Part shown: in pieces, positions 10,291 to 20,299 of the stretch
How the letters are laid out: every line of letters starts with the position of its first letter
Position numbering within the stretch: position 1 is the stretch's first letter
Source of the DNA: Ascarosepion bandense
Taxonomy: Eukaryota > Mollusca > Cephalopoda > Sepiida > Sepiidae
NCBI GenBank assembly: GCA_037127315.1
Contig: JBBBDQ010000913.1
Coordinates: 3,140,001-3,204,000 of the forward strand
Reading direction: 5' to 3'
Length of the DNA: 64,000 bases
Made by a program: the position numbers and the translations under genes
The notes under the pieces: model-generated
What the model was told of the DNA's origin: nothing
Database searches by the model: none
Seen by the model: the letters and a program-made list of their open reading frames with translations, nothing else

Positions 10291-10849
10291 AAATCATATA
10301 AAAAAGCGACTCAACCGCCATTTTCTAAAATTATGTTTTAAATTTATGATTTAACAAAGTCTCCATAGTAATCTATCGAGACCCTTCTTTTCAGTATTTC
10401 TTACATAATTGACGAGTGATAAGATCATGAGAAGTATGTAATCACCACTACTGTTTATTTTAAAAATCCCCTTCGCTGTCATTTTAAACTTAAAGTAAAT
10501 AATATTTTCCAAATCAGATTAATTATACTTTAAAACTGCTACTCTTCAAATAAAGTTTCAGAAAAGTATATTTTATTTTTAGAAAATTTTTAAAAACGGT
10601 AATTTACTTTTGTTTACAAATGTGTGAAAATAGCCGATTTCAATTGAAAGCGACCAAAAATAAAAATCGATTCCAATCTATATAATTTATATTTAAAATA
10701 CACCAACGTATTTCGCTTACTGGAAATAGTAAATCTAATCATTTAGCTTTCAATTTAAAGCTAACCTGAAGGCTTCAAGAATGCTTTTTCATTTTTTTAA
10801 TTCATTTTAAACCTTAGCTATCGAAAATAATGGCGCTACATACATTTAA

Positions 10850-12140
10850 TTATACTCTTGCTCTTCATTCTTTCTTTCATTCTTTCTTTATGCTTCATAT
10901 CTCTCTTTCTTTGCTAACTTTTTTTTACTTCCTTTTTCAAAGTACACATTTCTTTCTTTTTATTAATTTCCTTTCTTTATGCTTCTTTCTTTCCGCTTCC
11001 TATCTTTCTTTCTTTCCTTTTTTATTCATATCTATTTCTTGCTTTGCTTACATTCATTCTTTTTTCCTTCTTTCTATATGCTTCATATCTCTCTTTCTTT
11101 GCTAACATTTTTATTTCTTTCTACATAGTACACATTTCTTTCTTTTGTACTAATTTTCTTTCTTTTTCTTTCTTTCTTTCCGCTTCCTATCTTTCTTTTC
11201 TTTTTTATTCATATCTATTTCTTGCTTTGCTTACATTCATTCTTCTTTCCTTCTTTCTATATGCTTCATATCTCTCTTTCTGTGCTAACCTTTTTACTTC
11301 TTTCTGCATAGTACACATTTCTTTCTTTTGTACTAATTTTCTTTCTTTTTCTTTCTTTCTTTCAGCTTCCTATCTTTTTTCTTTTCTTTTTTATTCATAT
11401 CTTTTTCTTTCTTTGCTAACATTCATTCTTTTTTCTTTCTTTCTATATGCTTCATATCTCTCTTTCTGTGCTAACCTTTTTACTTCTTTCTGCATAGTAC
11501 ACATTTCTTTCTTTTGTACTAATTTTCTTTCTTTTTCTTTCTTTCTTTCAGCTTCCTATCTTTTTTCTTTTCTTTTTTATTCATATCTTTTTCTTTCTTT
11601 GCTAACATTCATTCTTTTTTCTTTCTTTCTATATGCTTCATATCTCTCTTTCTGTGCTAACCTTTTTACTTCTTTCTGCATAGTACACATTTCTTTCTTT
11701 TGTACTAATTTTCTTTCTTTTTCCTTCTTTCTTTCCGCTTCCTATCTTTCTTTTCTTTTTTATTCATATCTATTTCTTGCTTTGCTTACATTCATTCTTC
11801 TTTCCTTCTTTCTATATGCTTCATATCTCTCTTTCTGTGCTAACCTTTTTACTTCTTTCTGCATAGTACACATTTCTTTCTTTTGTACTAATTTTCTTTC
11901 TTTTTCTTTCTTTCTTTCAGCTTCCTATCTTTCTTTCTTTTCTTTTTTATTCATATCTATTTCTTGCTGTGCTTACATTCATTCTTTTTCCTTCTTTCTA
12001 TATGCTTCATATCTCTTTCTTCTTTAGTAATTTTCATTTTTTTTTCCTTCATTCTTTATTTTTCATATTTTTTTCTTAACTTTTATTGTTTCTTTCTTTC
12101 TATAAACTTCAAAACTCCTCTTTTTTGTGAACGTTCTTTC
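10850..12140 (+). repeat. CTTT-rich minisatellite, 183-186-bp unit
   Basis: The landmark CTATATGCTTCATATCTC starts near 11074, 11257, 11443, 11629, 11812 and 11998, giving steps of 183 or 186 bp. Both are multiples of three, so an open frame of 327 codons survives across the array and its translation repeats every 61-62 residues. It is hydrophobic F/S/L repeat sequence with no start context or homology, and I do not call it a gene. Confidence 0.9.
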
Positions 12141-12400
12141 TTTCTGTTGTAGAGCAGGTAACACCCCTCTGGCGCTCTCAAGAATGTGGACCGAGGTGGT
12201 TATAAAAATAAAGACTAATAGCCGTCGGGGATTTCGGACTGCCATTAACGTCTTGAATTATTGTGATTTTTCTCTAGTTCTTATGCGACCTTATTAACGT
12301 GAGTTTTTTATCCTGTTTTTGAAGTATTTTTTTTTTTTTGTAACTACTGTTTTTTATATTTTCTTTGTGAACTTTTTGCCTGTTGTGAGGGGTGAGGGGA
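12141..12400. other. Unclassified sequence
   Basis: Mixed-composition DNA after the CTTT array. No open frame or repeat is recognised with confidence. Confidence 0.3.
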
Positions 12401-12960
12401 GCAAATGACCACTATAGCTGAGTTACCTCAGAAACAGATGTGGACCCAAAGTGGGGGCCACGGAAGGAAAACACGGAATACGGGTTAGAGGTGAGGAAAG
12501 ATATATTAGACAGAAAGATTACAAAGAATAGTGTAAGAGTAAGCGGAGCTTACTATCCAGTGGTGTCTGATTTTGGTAGTCGTACGCCAGCCGTTATGGG
12601 AGTAGCACTACTGGTGCTACATTATTTAGCTGTCCCTCCCAGTAAGGGCAACATGTGACACATGGTCAATTATAACTGGGATTTCCGGACTATATGGCCC
12701 GGCCAAAAACTGGCTGTCTATTTTTGCCCAGTCGTGCTTCTACCCTTCGGTGGAACCACGACTGGGTTATTGCTCTCTGCTCGGAAGCAGAGAGCGCCCT
12801 CTACCCGAAGGCAGAGGGCTGACAGTGTCAATAGAAGCACTACTGGTGCTTTTCCCATAATACTACCATTCACACAGTAATATAGTACTGGAAGAGTCTA
12901 TGATGTAGGTAAGTATCGGTCTCACAACAGAAACCTGTTATTCCAACGGCTTCAGCGTCT
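12401..12960 (-). repeat. Hairpin-rich repeat family, copy 1
   Basis: Five perfect-stem hairpins lie within 250 bp: GTAGCAC/GTGCTAC at 12602-12620; CCCAGTCGTG/CACGACTGGG at 12727-12766; CTCTCTGC/GCAGAGAG at 12773-12794; GCCCTCT/AGAGGGC at 12796-12819; AAGCAC/GTGCTT at 12835-12850. The reverse complement aligns with 45.18-45.42 kb, including TGACACTGTCAG, the CACCGAAGGGTAGA loop and the ACGACTGGG arm. GC content is well above its surroundings. Function unknown; it may be part of an unrecognised LTR or non-autonomous element. Confidence 0.7.
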
Positions 12961-13666
12961 GTGTGGACGAAGACTATAGGGAAGAGAGATGAGGTCTGCT
13001 GTGGCAGGGTGCAGCTTAGGTACAGAGACTTCGCTAATGAAAGTGAGCTAGTTTCAATTCCGGAAGTTTTGGGTGTTGCCGCGGCGAGGACTGTCTCCCT
13101 GCTAGCATCAGATGTTAGGGCGCATAAGTTTATCGGTGTCGGTGGTGAGACTTGGTCGGGGGGCTTAAAGGTTTTGGTGTTGTCCTAAAGATTTGGGCGA
13201 GGAGGTCTCGTGCAGTGTGAGATTTGCTACTTGGATCCAAGGAGAGGGCTAAGTCGCTGTCAAGAAGTATCCTGCAGACCAGAGGTGTGAGACTGCAAAC
13301 TGAGTATATGGGTGCTCGGTATGCTGGGGTTGCTGTCTACGGCGTTCCCCTGGACATTTAAGATGACCCTGTGGGTGCGTTTTTGCCCAGTTTGGTTCCA
13401 TTGGAGAGGTGTTCCGTGTTGTCGTCGGGGAGGGAGTGGCAACTGAGGATTTTTGTTTCTAGGTGACACTGGATCGACACTGGCCGTAGCACGAATGATG
13501 ATTTGGTCAAGGTTTTGCGATATGAACGTTATTCTTATCAGCATCTGATTAGATTCTTTGAGCATCAGCTCAAGATGAAGATCAGATCTGATAGAAAGCG
13601 TTTCAGATAGACAGATTTCAGCAAAATTTGGGTAAATGTAGGAAGTCTGCTTTGCGTTAATGAAGC
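12961..13666. other. Unclassified higher-GC segment
   Basis: Open frames of 75 (plus) and 101 (minus) codons occur but neither shows a motif I recognise. The GC-balanced composition matches the hairpin-rich repeats on each side, so it may be the body of the same element. Confidence 0.35.
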
Positions 13667-14146
13667 TAGTTTTGATTTCCTTTTTTAAGTCCCATATATT
13701 GTCGGACTTTTTGCTTTCGCGTGGAAAGAAACCCAGACGAGGCTCCGCTCAAGGGAAAGTCTCGTCTGGAGAAAAGCAGGCAAGAATTTTTGTCCGAGAT
13801 TAAGGTCTTAGTGTTCCCACTTAAATGACATTGTGCCGCATCTACCACAGGCATCCGCCCATATGAGGAAGTGGTTGATACCTTCGATACGTCATTGACA
13901 TTCTAAGAAGATCGACTGCGTGCGTCAGTCGTTCACTTTATCGGATACACCGATTTCGGGTGGAGAGGAACCAAACGTGGTTCCACCGAAGGGTAGAGTC
14001 TCGTCCAGGGAAAAAGCAGGCACGAATTTTTGTCCGGGTTTAAAGGATCGGTGTTCTCAGTTAAATGGCCTTGTGCCGCATCTGCCTCGGGTATCTTTTC
14101 CGTATGGGGAAGTGGTTGATAGCTTTGGAGTGTCATTGACGATTAG
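13667..14146 (+). repeat. Hairpin-rich repeat family, two tandem copies
   Basis: Two units of about 240 bp: AAAAGCAGGCA(A/C)GAATTTTTGT starts near 13772 and again near 14012, and GAAGTGGTTGATA occurs in both. Each carries a hairpin at its start: AGACGAG/CTCGTCT in the first, GGAACCA/TGGTTCC at 13967-13984 in the second. The second unit contains the family block CCACCGAAGGGTAGAG and a downstream GGCCTTGTGCCGCAT that corresponds to GGCCTTGTGCTACAT in the 45.3-kb copy. Confidence 0.65.
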
Positions 14147-14455
14147 AATCGGACTGTGTTCTCTGCGACTCAAACTACTTAACCTACACTCTTTTACTGT
14201 CTCTTATACTGTCTTTTGGTGTTCGTCTTATTGTATTCATATCCCTTAGCACGGATAATTGTGCTATAGGTACTCTGCACATATATTCCGGGTATCGTCC
14301 TGCAACCTCGTTTTTTTCGACTGGTGAAACCAGTACGCCGAAAGAAATATCTTACGCCTGAAAAAATAGGCTAACGACGAAAATATCAATAATTAAATCT
14401 CTATACAACAGATCTGGCTACGTAGACTTCAAACAAGCAAATCTATAGTAATAAA
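14147..14455. other. Sequence upstream of the Gypsy-like element
   Basis: No open frame recognised. If the Gypsy-like element kept its 5' LTR it would lie here, but I cannot define LTR ends. A TTTGGCGCAG at about 14456 resembles a primer-binding-site start; this is weak. Confidence 0.3.
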
Positions 14456-14565
14456 TTTGGCGCAGAAAACTCGGACAGCAGTGTGAGCCAAACAACATTC
14501 GTACTGATTGAACGAACAGTTTGACGACAATTTCGAAATAATCAGGAACAACAGAAATTTTTTAA

Positions 14566-15209
14566 ATGGAGGAATTCCATAAATGTTTCCTTGAAGTTTT
14601 TAAACAACAAGAATTAGCACAAAAATAATTTTTTATACAACAAGAATTAACTCACAAACGAAAAGAAAAACAACTTGCTATACTGCTGAAAATTATCTCA
14701 AAAAGAGAAACTCACCCAGATTAACCAGATACATTTTCTCAAGATGTTGTGTTTAAATCAATTGGAAATTATTCATATGAATCTGAAGAGGAGGTTACAT
14801 TTGATGGTTATTATCGCAGGTTTGAGGAGATATTTGTTAAAGACTGCTCGAATTGGACGGACGATGAAAAACTTTGTTTACTGTTAAGTAAGTTTGGTGA
14901 ATCGGAACACGAAAAATACAGAAACTATATTCTACCAAAACAACCTGGAGAAATTTAAAAAATTGAAAAAACGATCCAGATATTGTCTAAATTTTTTTAG
15001 AGAATGTAGTTCTTTATCCAACACGCGATGGCGTTGCTTTAATTTATACAAAAAAAATTACGATGAAGTTTACACAATGTATCCGAGTATAGAGAATAAG
15101 GAGTGTGAAAAGTTCCGAGTGAATGAATTAAGCGCGGATTTGTTAAAGTGTTTAATTTTTGTACAATAAACCTCACAAGGCGAAACAAACGTACGTGCGA
15201 GATTTTTAA
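14566..15209 (+). pseudogene. gag: Ty3/Gypsy-like gag, first part
   Basis: Frames beginning MEEFHKCFLEVFKQQELAQK at 14566 and continuing after stops contain SYESEEEVTFDGYYRRFEEI and the region following it, typical of the capsid part of Gypsy-like Gag in invertebrate elements. Gag would assemble the virus-like particle. The ORF is broken by a stop after about 20 codons and by frame changes near 14955. Separate gag pieces continue beyond the solo LTR at 15215-15516. Confidence 0.7.
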
Positions 15210-15214
15210 CAAAG

Positions 15215-15516
15215 TGTTCTGGGGAAACACACCTATTCCTCAGATAATGAACTCTCCCTCCTACATTAATAAGAGTTAACAGGAAGTTCTAGAGAAGTTC
15301 TTAGGAGTTCTTGGGAAATTCATAGTAGTTCTTTAGAGTTCTATTGGAGTTCAGTAGAACTACTAGGCAGTTGATATTAGTCGGCAGTTAACCGAATACT
15401 AAGGAGTTAGATTTCAGTGGAAGATTGCCAAGTTCCTAAGATTTTGAGTGCGTTAAGTCGATTAGTAACCGACATAGCACGATTATAACCTTCAGTGCGA
15501 AAACTACTCAACAACA
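15215..15516 (+). mobile_element. Solo LTR (family L1) with CAAAG target duplication
   Basis: Starts TGTTCTGGGGAAACACACC and ends CTACTCAACAACA, with TG...CA termini. The five bases before (15210-15214) and after (15517-15521) are both CAAAG. A single LTR between a perfect 5-bp duplication is the signature of LTR-LTR recombination after an LTR-retrotransposon insertion. It lies inside gag of an older Gypsy-like element. The same family recurs at 22223 and 27626. Confidence 0.95.
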
Positions 15517-15722
15517 CAAAGTTAAAACAAGACCAGGAAATAACTCTACAAAAATTGGGTGAGGAACATCAGAGAATTGAAAAGATACTACAAATATTGA
15601 ACAACCGGGCTTATATATTAGAAAAGTAAAACCACAAAGTAGGAAAGTTGATATAAATCCATGCTACGATTGTGGCCAGTTACATCTATGCAAGGACTGT
15701 TCATTCAAAGATAAAATTTGCT
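15517..15722 (+). pseudogene. gag: Gypsy-like gag, C-terminal zinc-knuckle part
   Basis: Resumes the interrupted element. The visible motif CYDCGQLHLCKDC (C-x2-C-x4-H-x4-C) near 15662-15700 is a retroviral-type zinc knuckle that would bind template RNA. The sequence is cut at 15723 by a SINE-2 array. Confidence 0.75.
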
Positions 15723-16552
15723 TATTGGAGTAGATAGACTAAACAAAACTATCGCCCGGTTCACACTCCACCCACGTCTATTGAACAGGTTAAGAGGCTC
15801 ATCCTTTGTTTCCTGTTTAGGATGTGGTTTCCGGCTTTCTCTTTTCCAATCTTTTCACTCTTTTCTTTTGTTTTCAATTGGAGTAGATAGACTAAACTAA
15901 ACTAACGCCCGGTTCACACTCCACCCACGTCTATTGAACAGGTGAAGCGGCTCATCCTTTGTTTCCTGTTTAGGATGTGGTTTCCGGCTTTCTCTTTTCC
16001 AGTCTTTTCACTCTTTTCTTTTTTTTTTCAATTGGTGTAGATAGACTAAACTAAACTATCGCCCGGTTCACACTCCACCCACATCTATTGAACAGGTTAA
16101 GAGGCTCATCCTTTGTTTCCTGTTTAGGATGTGGTTTCCGGCTTTCTCTTTTCCAATCTTTTCACTCTTTTCTTATTTTTTCAATTGGAGTAGATAGACT
16201 AAACTAAACTATCGCCCGGTTCACACTCCACCCACGTCTATTGAACAGGTGAAGAGGCTCATCTTTTGTTTCCTGTTTAGGATGTGGTTTCCGGCTTTCT
16301 CTTTTCCAGTCTTTTCACTCTTTTCTTTTTTTTTTTCAATTGGTGTAGATAGACTAAACTAAACTATCGCCCGGTTCACACTTCACCCACATCTATTGAA
16401 CAGGTGAAGAGACTCTTCCTTTGTTCCGGTTTAGGATGTGGTTTCCGGCTTTCTATTTTCCAATCTTTTCACTTTTTTCTTTTTTTTTTTCAATTGGAGT
16501 AGATAGACTAAGCTGTTGCCTGGTTCACACTCAACCCGCGTATTTGAACAGG
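15723..16552 (+). mobile_element. SINE-2 head-to-tail multimer (six units)
   Basis: GG(A/T)GTAGATAGACTAA recurs at 15727, 15880, 16034, 16187, 16342 and 16496, a period of 153-155 bp. Each unit lacks the LINE-like tail and is joined by a T-rich linker. Units 3 and 5 share GGTG where the others have GGAG, suggesting two-unit amplification steps. The sixth unit is interrupted by an LTR-like insertion and finishes at 17026-17166 with the full tail. Confidence 0.9.
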
Positions 16553-17025
16553 TGTAATATAACAATCTGGCCCCACCCGAGGAAGTGATGCAAGCGATGG
16601 TGTTTCCCGTCGGTGGAGGGGTCGGCGAGCGGCAGGGCGGGTGTTTGTGAAATACATCCTGTCGAGGTTGGAGCGGATGTCGTTTGACCTTATTTCCGAC
16701 AGCGGCGGAAATGACTACGGAGGCAAACAGAACAGGTGTCTCTGGGAATTACGTGGGCTTTGCGTGGGCGAGGCAGGACCGGAAGGAAAGTCCCGGTTCT
16801 AGAAGACTATATAAAGACCTCGACACATGGATTCGCCAGCAGAGAACGGCCAGTGGAAGCAGAGAAACACCACAGGCAAGACTACACTCCCGTCAACCCA
16901 TTCTATGTGCGCTCTCACCCTTCCGTTCTCTATTCCACACGGTTCGTCGTCATTAATAAAAATATAACCTTATATTTTTATATATGCGTGTTTGTTGTTT
17001 TGTCGTCGTACGGCGATATATAACA
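16553..17025 (+). mobile_element. LTR-like insertion inside SINE-2
   Basis: A 473-bp segment, TGTAATATAACA to ATATATAACA, splits a SINE-2 unit between its GAACAGG and GTGAAGAGG blocks. It is clearly more GC-rich than the host. It carries a TATA box (CTATATAAAG near 16807) and a polyadenylation signal (AATAAA near 16955), in the order expected of an LTR U3-R-U5. The flanks (ACAGG versus ATACG) are at best a mutated target duplication. Best read as a solo LTR. Confidence 0.7.
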
Positions 17026-17166
17026 TACGTGAAGAGGCTCATCTCTTGTTTCCTGTTTAGGATGTGGTTTCCGTCTTTGTCTTTTCCAAACTTTTCACTC
17101 TTACGTAGCCTCCTGCACATCAGTGGCGTTACCGTCTTGCTTGGGTTGATATGATTAAAAAAAAAA
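17026..17166 (+). mobile_element. SINE-2 sixth unit, 3' part with tail
   Basis: Continues the unit cut by the LTR-like insertion: AGAGGCTCATCTCTTGTTTCC through CTTGCTTGGGTTGATATG and an A-rich end. Confidence 0.85.
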
Positions 17167-17199
17167 ATTGTGGTTATTCTTTTGTACAAGAAAAGTAAA

Positions 17200-17337
17200 A
17201 TGAAAGTCCAAAAATATGCTTTGTTATACCATGGATAAAAATGTCGCAGAAAAAAGAAAACTCATAAATGGTCGTTTGAATTACACGAAAGTAAAAATGC
17301 AAACTGACACAGGTTCAGATCTGTCAATTATTAATTC
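17200..17337 (+). pseudogene. Gypsy-like protease fragment
   Basis: An open frame from 17216 contains QTDTGSDLSIIN, the aspartic-protease active-site motif (D-T/S-G followed by a hydrophobic strand) as found in Ty3/Gypsy Pol. It would process Gag-Pol. The frame runs into a CTT microsatellite and LINE-A insertion at 17338. Confidence 0.8.
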
Positions 17338-17396
17338 GGATCTTCTTCTTCTTCTTCTTCTTCTTCTTCTTCTTCTTCTTCTTCTTCTTCTTCTTC
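17338..17396. repeat. CTT microsatellite at a LINE 3' end
   Basis: About 18 CTT units directly adjoining the minus-strand LINE-A 3' end, so in LINE orientation it is a GAA-repeat tail. It may be the tail of the inserted LINE or the insertion target. Confidence 0.85.
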
Positions 17397-17925
17397 TATA
17401 TAAACTTTCCCTTCAGGACGTAGGCGATCATGGTTCTCCACGTCTCCCTATCCCTGGTGGCTCTTAGTACGTTTGCCCCTGTTACACCTCACAACCGCCG
17501 TTCTGTCATCCACCTGATCAAATATTTTATCCGCTACCTTCCTCTGTCTCTTTTTCCCTCTATCTGGCCTGTTAGTATCAGGTTCTCCAAGCCCTCTTTT
17601 CTCATTGCATGTCCCAGGAATTTTAGCTGTCTCTTCCTGATGCTCACTATTAATTTTCTTTTCGTTGCCATTCTTTCCAACACCTCATCGTTGCTTGTAT
17701 GCTCAGTCCACGATATCCGCAGCATCCTTCTGTAGAACCACATTTCCGCTGCTTCCAGTTTTGTCCTCATTTTCGATGATATTGTCCAGCATTCACTGCC
17801 GTATTGAAGAACTGACATCACATAGCAATCCAGCACTCTTTTCTTTGTTTCTAGTGAAATTTTCCTGTGTGTTAGTACTTTATTCAGCTTCTGAAACGCA
17901 TCTTTTGCCATGACAATTCATGCAT
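17397..17925 (-). pseudogene. LINE-A fragment, 5' truncated
   Basis: Minus-strand frame at 17534-17911 encodes the reverse transcriptase C-terminal (thumb/connection) part of a non-LTR retrotransposon: KRVLDCYVMSVLQYGSECWT, EMWFYRRMLRISWTEHT, RQLKFLGHAMRKEGLENLI. The catalytic palm is absent. Homology stops at about 17925, typical of 5' truncation. It is inserted between protease and downstream Pol sequence of the Gypsy-like element. The clade cannot be fixed from this fragment. Confidence 0.85.
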
Positions 17926-18111
17926 TAAGCAGACCTAAAACATTGCCAAAGGCATTTCAGGCAAAAAAAAAAAACTTGAACTTCTTAGTGAAATTTATTT
18001 AAAATTTGGTTTTACTGGAAAAGAAAGAAAATTAATAGCCTATGTCATGCAGCAAACGCAGAATCTCTTCGCTACTGATTGGATAGAGGTTTTGATTTAT
18101 TCAATACTAAC
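17926..18111 (+). pseudogene. Gypsy-like Pol, protease/RT linker
   Basis: After the LINE-A insertion the plus strand resumes Gypsy-like Pol with a NLFATDWIEV-type motif (compare the conserved LLGLDWI near the end of Gypsy proteases). Stops are present. It ends at the next insertion. Confidence 0.55.
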
Positions 18112-19053
18112 ATCGTAGCCCGGCGTTGCCCGTGCAACTCAGAACATTTTATCAGTGGGACTCGGTTATATAAAACAATAATTATATAAAAAATTGTTGT
18201 TTAAAAATTGTTCAAAAATTCGATTAAAAAAATCTATTTTCTTTTGTTTTGCGTAAACGTGATTTGATGTTTTGTGTGACATTGTAAACAACATTGCGTT
18301 TGTTTTTGTTTCAAAATTACGGGGGAAAATATTTACATTTTTTGTTGATTAAATAAATTTATCATAAAAATAAAAATTATTTATATTGTTTGACTGAAAT
18401 TAGAAATATAAAAACTATTACGCTTCCAGTTCAGAAATTTTTGAAGAATATTTAAAAATGTAGACATGTAATTTTAGAGGAAAATTTTACATTAATGCCA
18501 CACGACTTACAGAGAGTTAATTTCTTGCATTAAATGTTTAGCGAAAAAAAAGCTTCTTTTTTTTTAATTTTATTTTCTGAAGAATGAAATATTAAATCTG
18601 AAAAATAAAATGACTTAAATAATCAAATTAACCATTTGCGCATATTATTTTTGTCATATTTTTAAAAAAATATTTCTTTTGTTTCAAAATTACGGGGAAA
18701 ATATTCGTATTTTTTGTTGACCAAATGAACTTTTAAAACGTCGGAATAAAAATTAAATATAAAGGCTCATTTTTTTTTAATAAGAAATATTTTAGTCGCG
18801 TTTGACACGTGTGATTTGATTTCTGTGACGGAATTCGGAAACCATTTTAGATCTTAGATGTTTTACGGAGCAAATGTAAACAATTGTGTCCATTGGCCAA
18901 AAAGTGCGAAAGGCAAAATTGCTGAACTTAAACTCAAAAATTATGTGTCGACCTGGCTTCCCTGTAGATATGTGTCCCAAGAAATTTTGAATGGCGTAGC
19001 TTAAAAAATGTAGGCGTGCATAGGTTACAGTCACACACAGACACACAGATTGT

Positions 19054-19110
<57 letters not shown>
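18112..19110. repeat. Interspersed repeat, CCCGGCGTTGCCCG to TA microsatellite
   Basis: Starts TAGCCCGGCGTTGCCCGTGC and ends with CACACACAGACACACAGATTG followed by a TA microsatellite (19056-19112). It contains an internal direct repeat: GTTTCAAAATTACGGGG then TATTTTTTGTTGA occurs near 18309 and again near 18679. No coding frame. It separates two pieces of Gypsy-like Pol, so it is probably an insertion. Confidence 0.6.
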
Positions 19111-19113
<3 letters not shown>

Positions 19114-19150
19114 CAACGTTGAACCTGGTCAGTACTTAGGTGGGTGTTCG
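19111..19150 (+). pseudogene. 5S-rRNA-like fragment
   Basis: AAGCAACGTTGAACCTGGTC then AGTACTTAGGTGGGTG closely follows the internal part of eukaryotic 5S rRNA (AAGCAACG...GCCTGGTTAGTACTTGGATGGGTGACC). It spans roughly nucleotides 57-97, so it contains part of box A, the intermediate element and box C of the Pol III internal promoter. The 5' half of the 5S gene is replaced by a TA microsatellite, so it is not a functional gene; it may be a 5S-derived SINE head or a pseudogene. Confidence 0.7.
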
Positions 19151-19312
19151 TGCGATCTGTGGCAATCATCTGCACCAATTGTTTGTTATCAGCAGTTCCA
19201 AGAAGTGTGGATGGTACTACACAATGCCTTCACCACTATAAACAAATCTCTGTGTGGTTGTCTTGCTGGAAAAAGGTTGGACCCTCATACGTTGAACGCG
19301 ACGGGAGAATCC
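19151..19312 (+). other. Sequence following the 5S-like fragment
   Basis: Contains CTTGCTGGAAAAAGGTTGGACC and ACGTTGAACGCGACGGGAG before a short TA run. The first part may be the body of a 5S-headed SINE; I do not recognise it. Confidence 0.35.
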
Positions 19313-19511
19313 ATTATATATATATATATTCCTATCAACACATTTTCTAACAATGTTGTTGGATCATCTAATTACACAGAAATTTGAGAGGGGATTTAAA
19401 GACAAGATTTCCTGATATTTTTTCTGAAAGCCCAGGATTTTGTTCTATGGTTAAAGCAAAGTTTGACTTTTCCGCTGCTAAGAAAGTCGGTTCTCTGTGT
19501 AGGCCAGAAAG
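19313..19511 (+). pseudogene. Gypsy-like Pol, region before the RT
   Basis: Frame from 19384 includes LKTRFPDIFSESPGFCSMVK and KFDFSAAKK, matching the linker between protease and reverse transcriptase in Gypsy-like Pol. It is cut near 19512 by a LINE-D 3' fragment. Confidence 0.7.
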
Positions 19512-20172
19512 TTTTTCCCGCCTGAAACAATCCTGCACATATATAAATCTACCATCCACCCGTGAACTGAATACTGCTGTCATATCTGGTAGGGTGCTTC
19601 TGCTATCCACCAAGGTGTCCTTGACAAAATCCAACGGAGAATCTGTAATGTGATAAATCCCGACTTGGCAGCTCGAATACAGTCACTTTCTCACCGGCGC
19701 AATGTGGCTTCCCTGTGTCTCTTCTACAAATATTCTGCTCCGATGAACTTAGCTCACTGGTGTCCCCTATAAAGAAATTTACTCGAGCCACAAGATTAGC
19801 ATCTAGGTCCCACCCTTTTACTTTGAAACCAATAAAATGTAAACGCAAATTCATCAGCTTCTTTTCTCGCACTTCCCGCCTGTATAATTCCCTTTCATTT
19901 ACTTTCTTTCCTGACAACTATAATCTCCAAGAATTTAAATGTAAAGTCAATAATCATCTCCGATCTCATGAACTTGCGTCCTCTCTCTCATGTTCCTTTC
20001 TTCGTCCACTCGGCTCTTATCAGTATTCTCATTCTTCTCTTACCCACTTCCAGACACCCCCTGTAACCTGTCACTCTTTCTCAAAACGTTTCTCCTATGT
20101 AATTCTATGCAAAACAGTGGCAGTAAAATGCCTTGCTTGGGGTGATATGATTATAAAAAAAAAAAAAAGAAA
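19512..20172 (+). pseudogene. LINE-D 3' end with poly-A
   Basis: Plus-strand frames encode the C-terminus of a non-LTR retrotransposon ORF2: NVASLCLFYKYS, then FFSRTSRLYNSLSFTFFPD and NLQEFKCKVNNHL, the conserved end of LINE polyproteins in many invertebrates. The 3' tail GCCTTGCTTGGGGTGATATG leads into a poly-A tract at 20155-20169. Several frameshifts; 5' truncated. Confidence 0.8.
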
Positions 20173-20175
20173 TGG

Positions 20176-20299
20176 TAACTCCAATGTTTCGGACTAAGTG
20201 ACCAGTACCATTCGTCGTACTAGATAACATAGACAAAGAGTTAGGACGTCTAGAAAAATCAGGCGTTATAGAAAAAACAAATTACAGTCAATTGGCGAG
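20176..20299 (+). pseudogene. Gypsy-like RT, N-terminal edge
   Basis: The plus strand encodes VPFVVLDNIDKELGRLEKSG followed by VIEKTNYSQLA, the start of the Ty3/Gypsy reverse-transcriptase domain (compare the conserved 'LDRLEKxGVIxPVxxSxWA' region). It is interrupted by a LINE-A at about 20300. Confidence 0.75.

Larger units (their letters stand above)
8790..10840 (+). repeat. Long diverged noncoding repeat, copy 1
   Basis: Stretches match the reverse complement of 36.93-38.39 kb in collinear order: AGCATAGCATGATGAAAA near 8810, CACGTTCGAAATTTTG near 8935, GACATTATTTAATTAGAAA near 9336, TATATAATTTATATTTAAAA near 10678, and CATTTTAAACCTTAGCTATCG near 10803. No open frame of interest is present in either copy. 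This copy is longer because it contains a TA microsatellite (9748-9791) and a SINE-1 (9922-10290). Confidence 0.75.

Noticed and set aside
11044..12027. 327-codon open frame, the longest uninterrupted one after the LINE frames
   Set aside because: It is the translation of a CTTT-rich minisatellite whose 183/186-bp period is divisible by three. No start context, no domain; all three-frame composition lacks stops.
19016..19387. 123-codon open frame spanning the 5S-like fragment
   Set aside because: It is built across a TA microsatellite and repeat sequence; the overlap with 5S-like and Gypsy segments shows it is not a gene.
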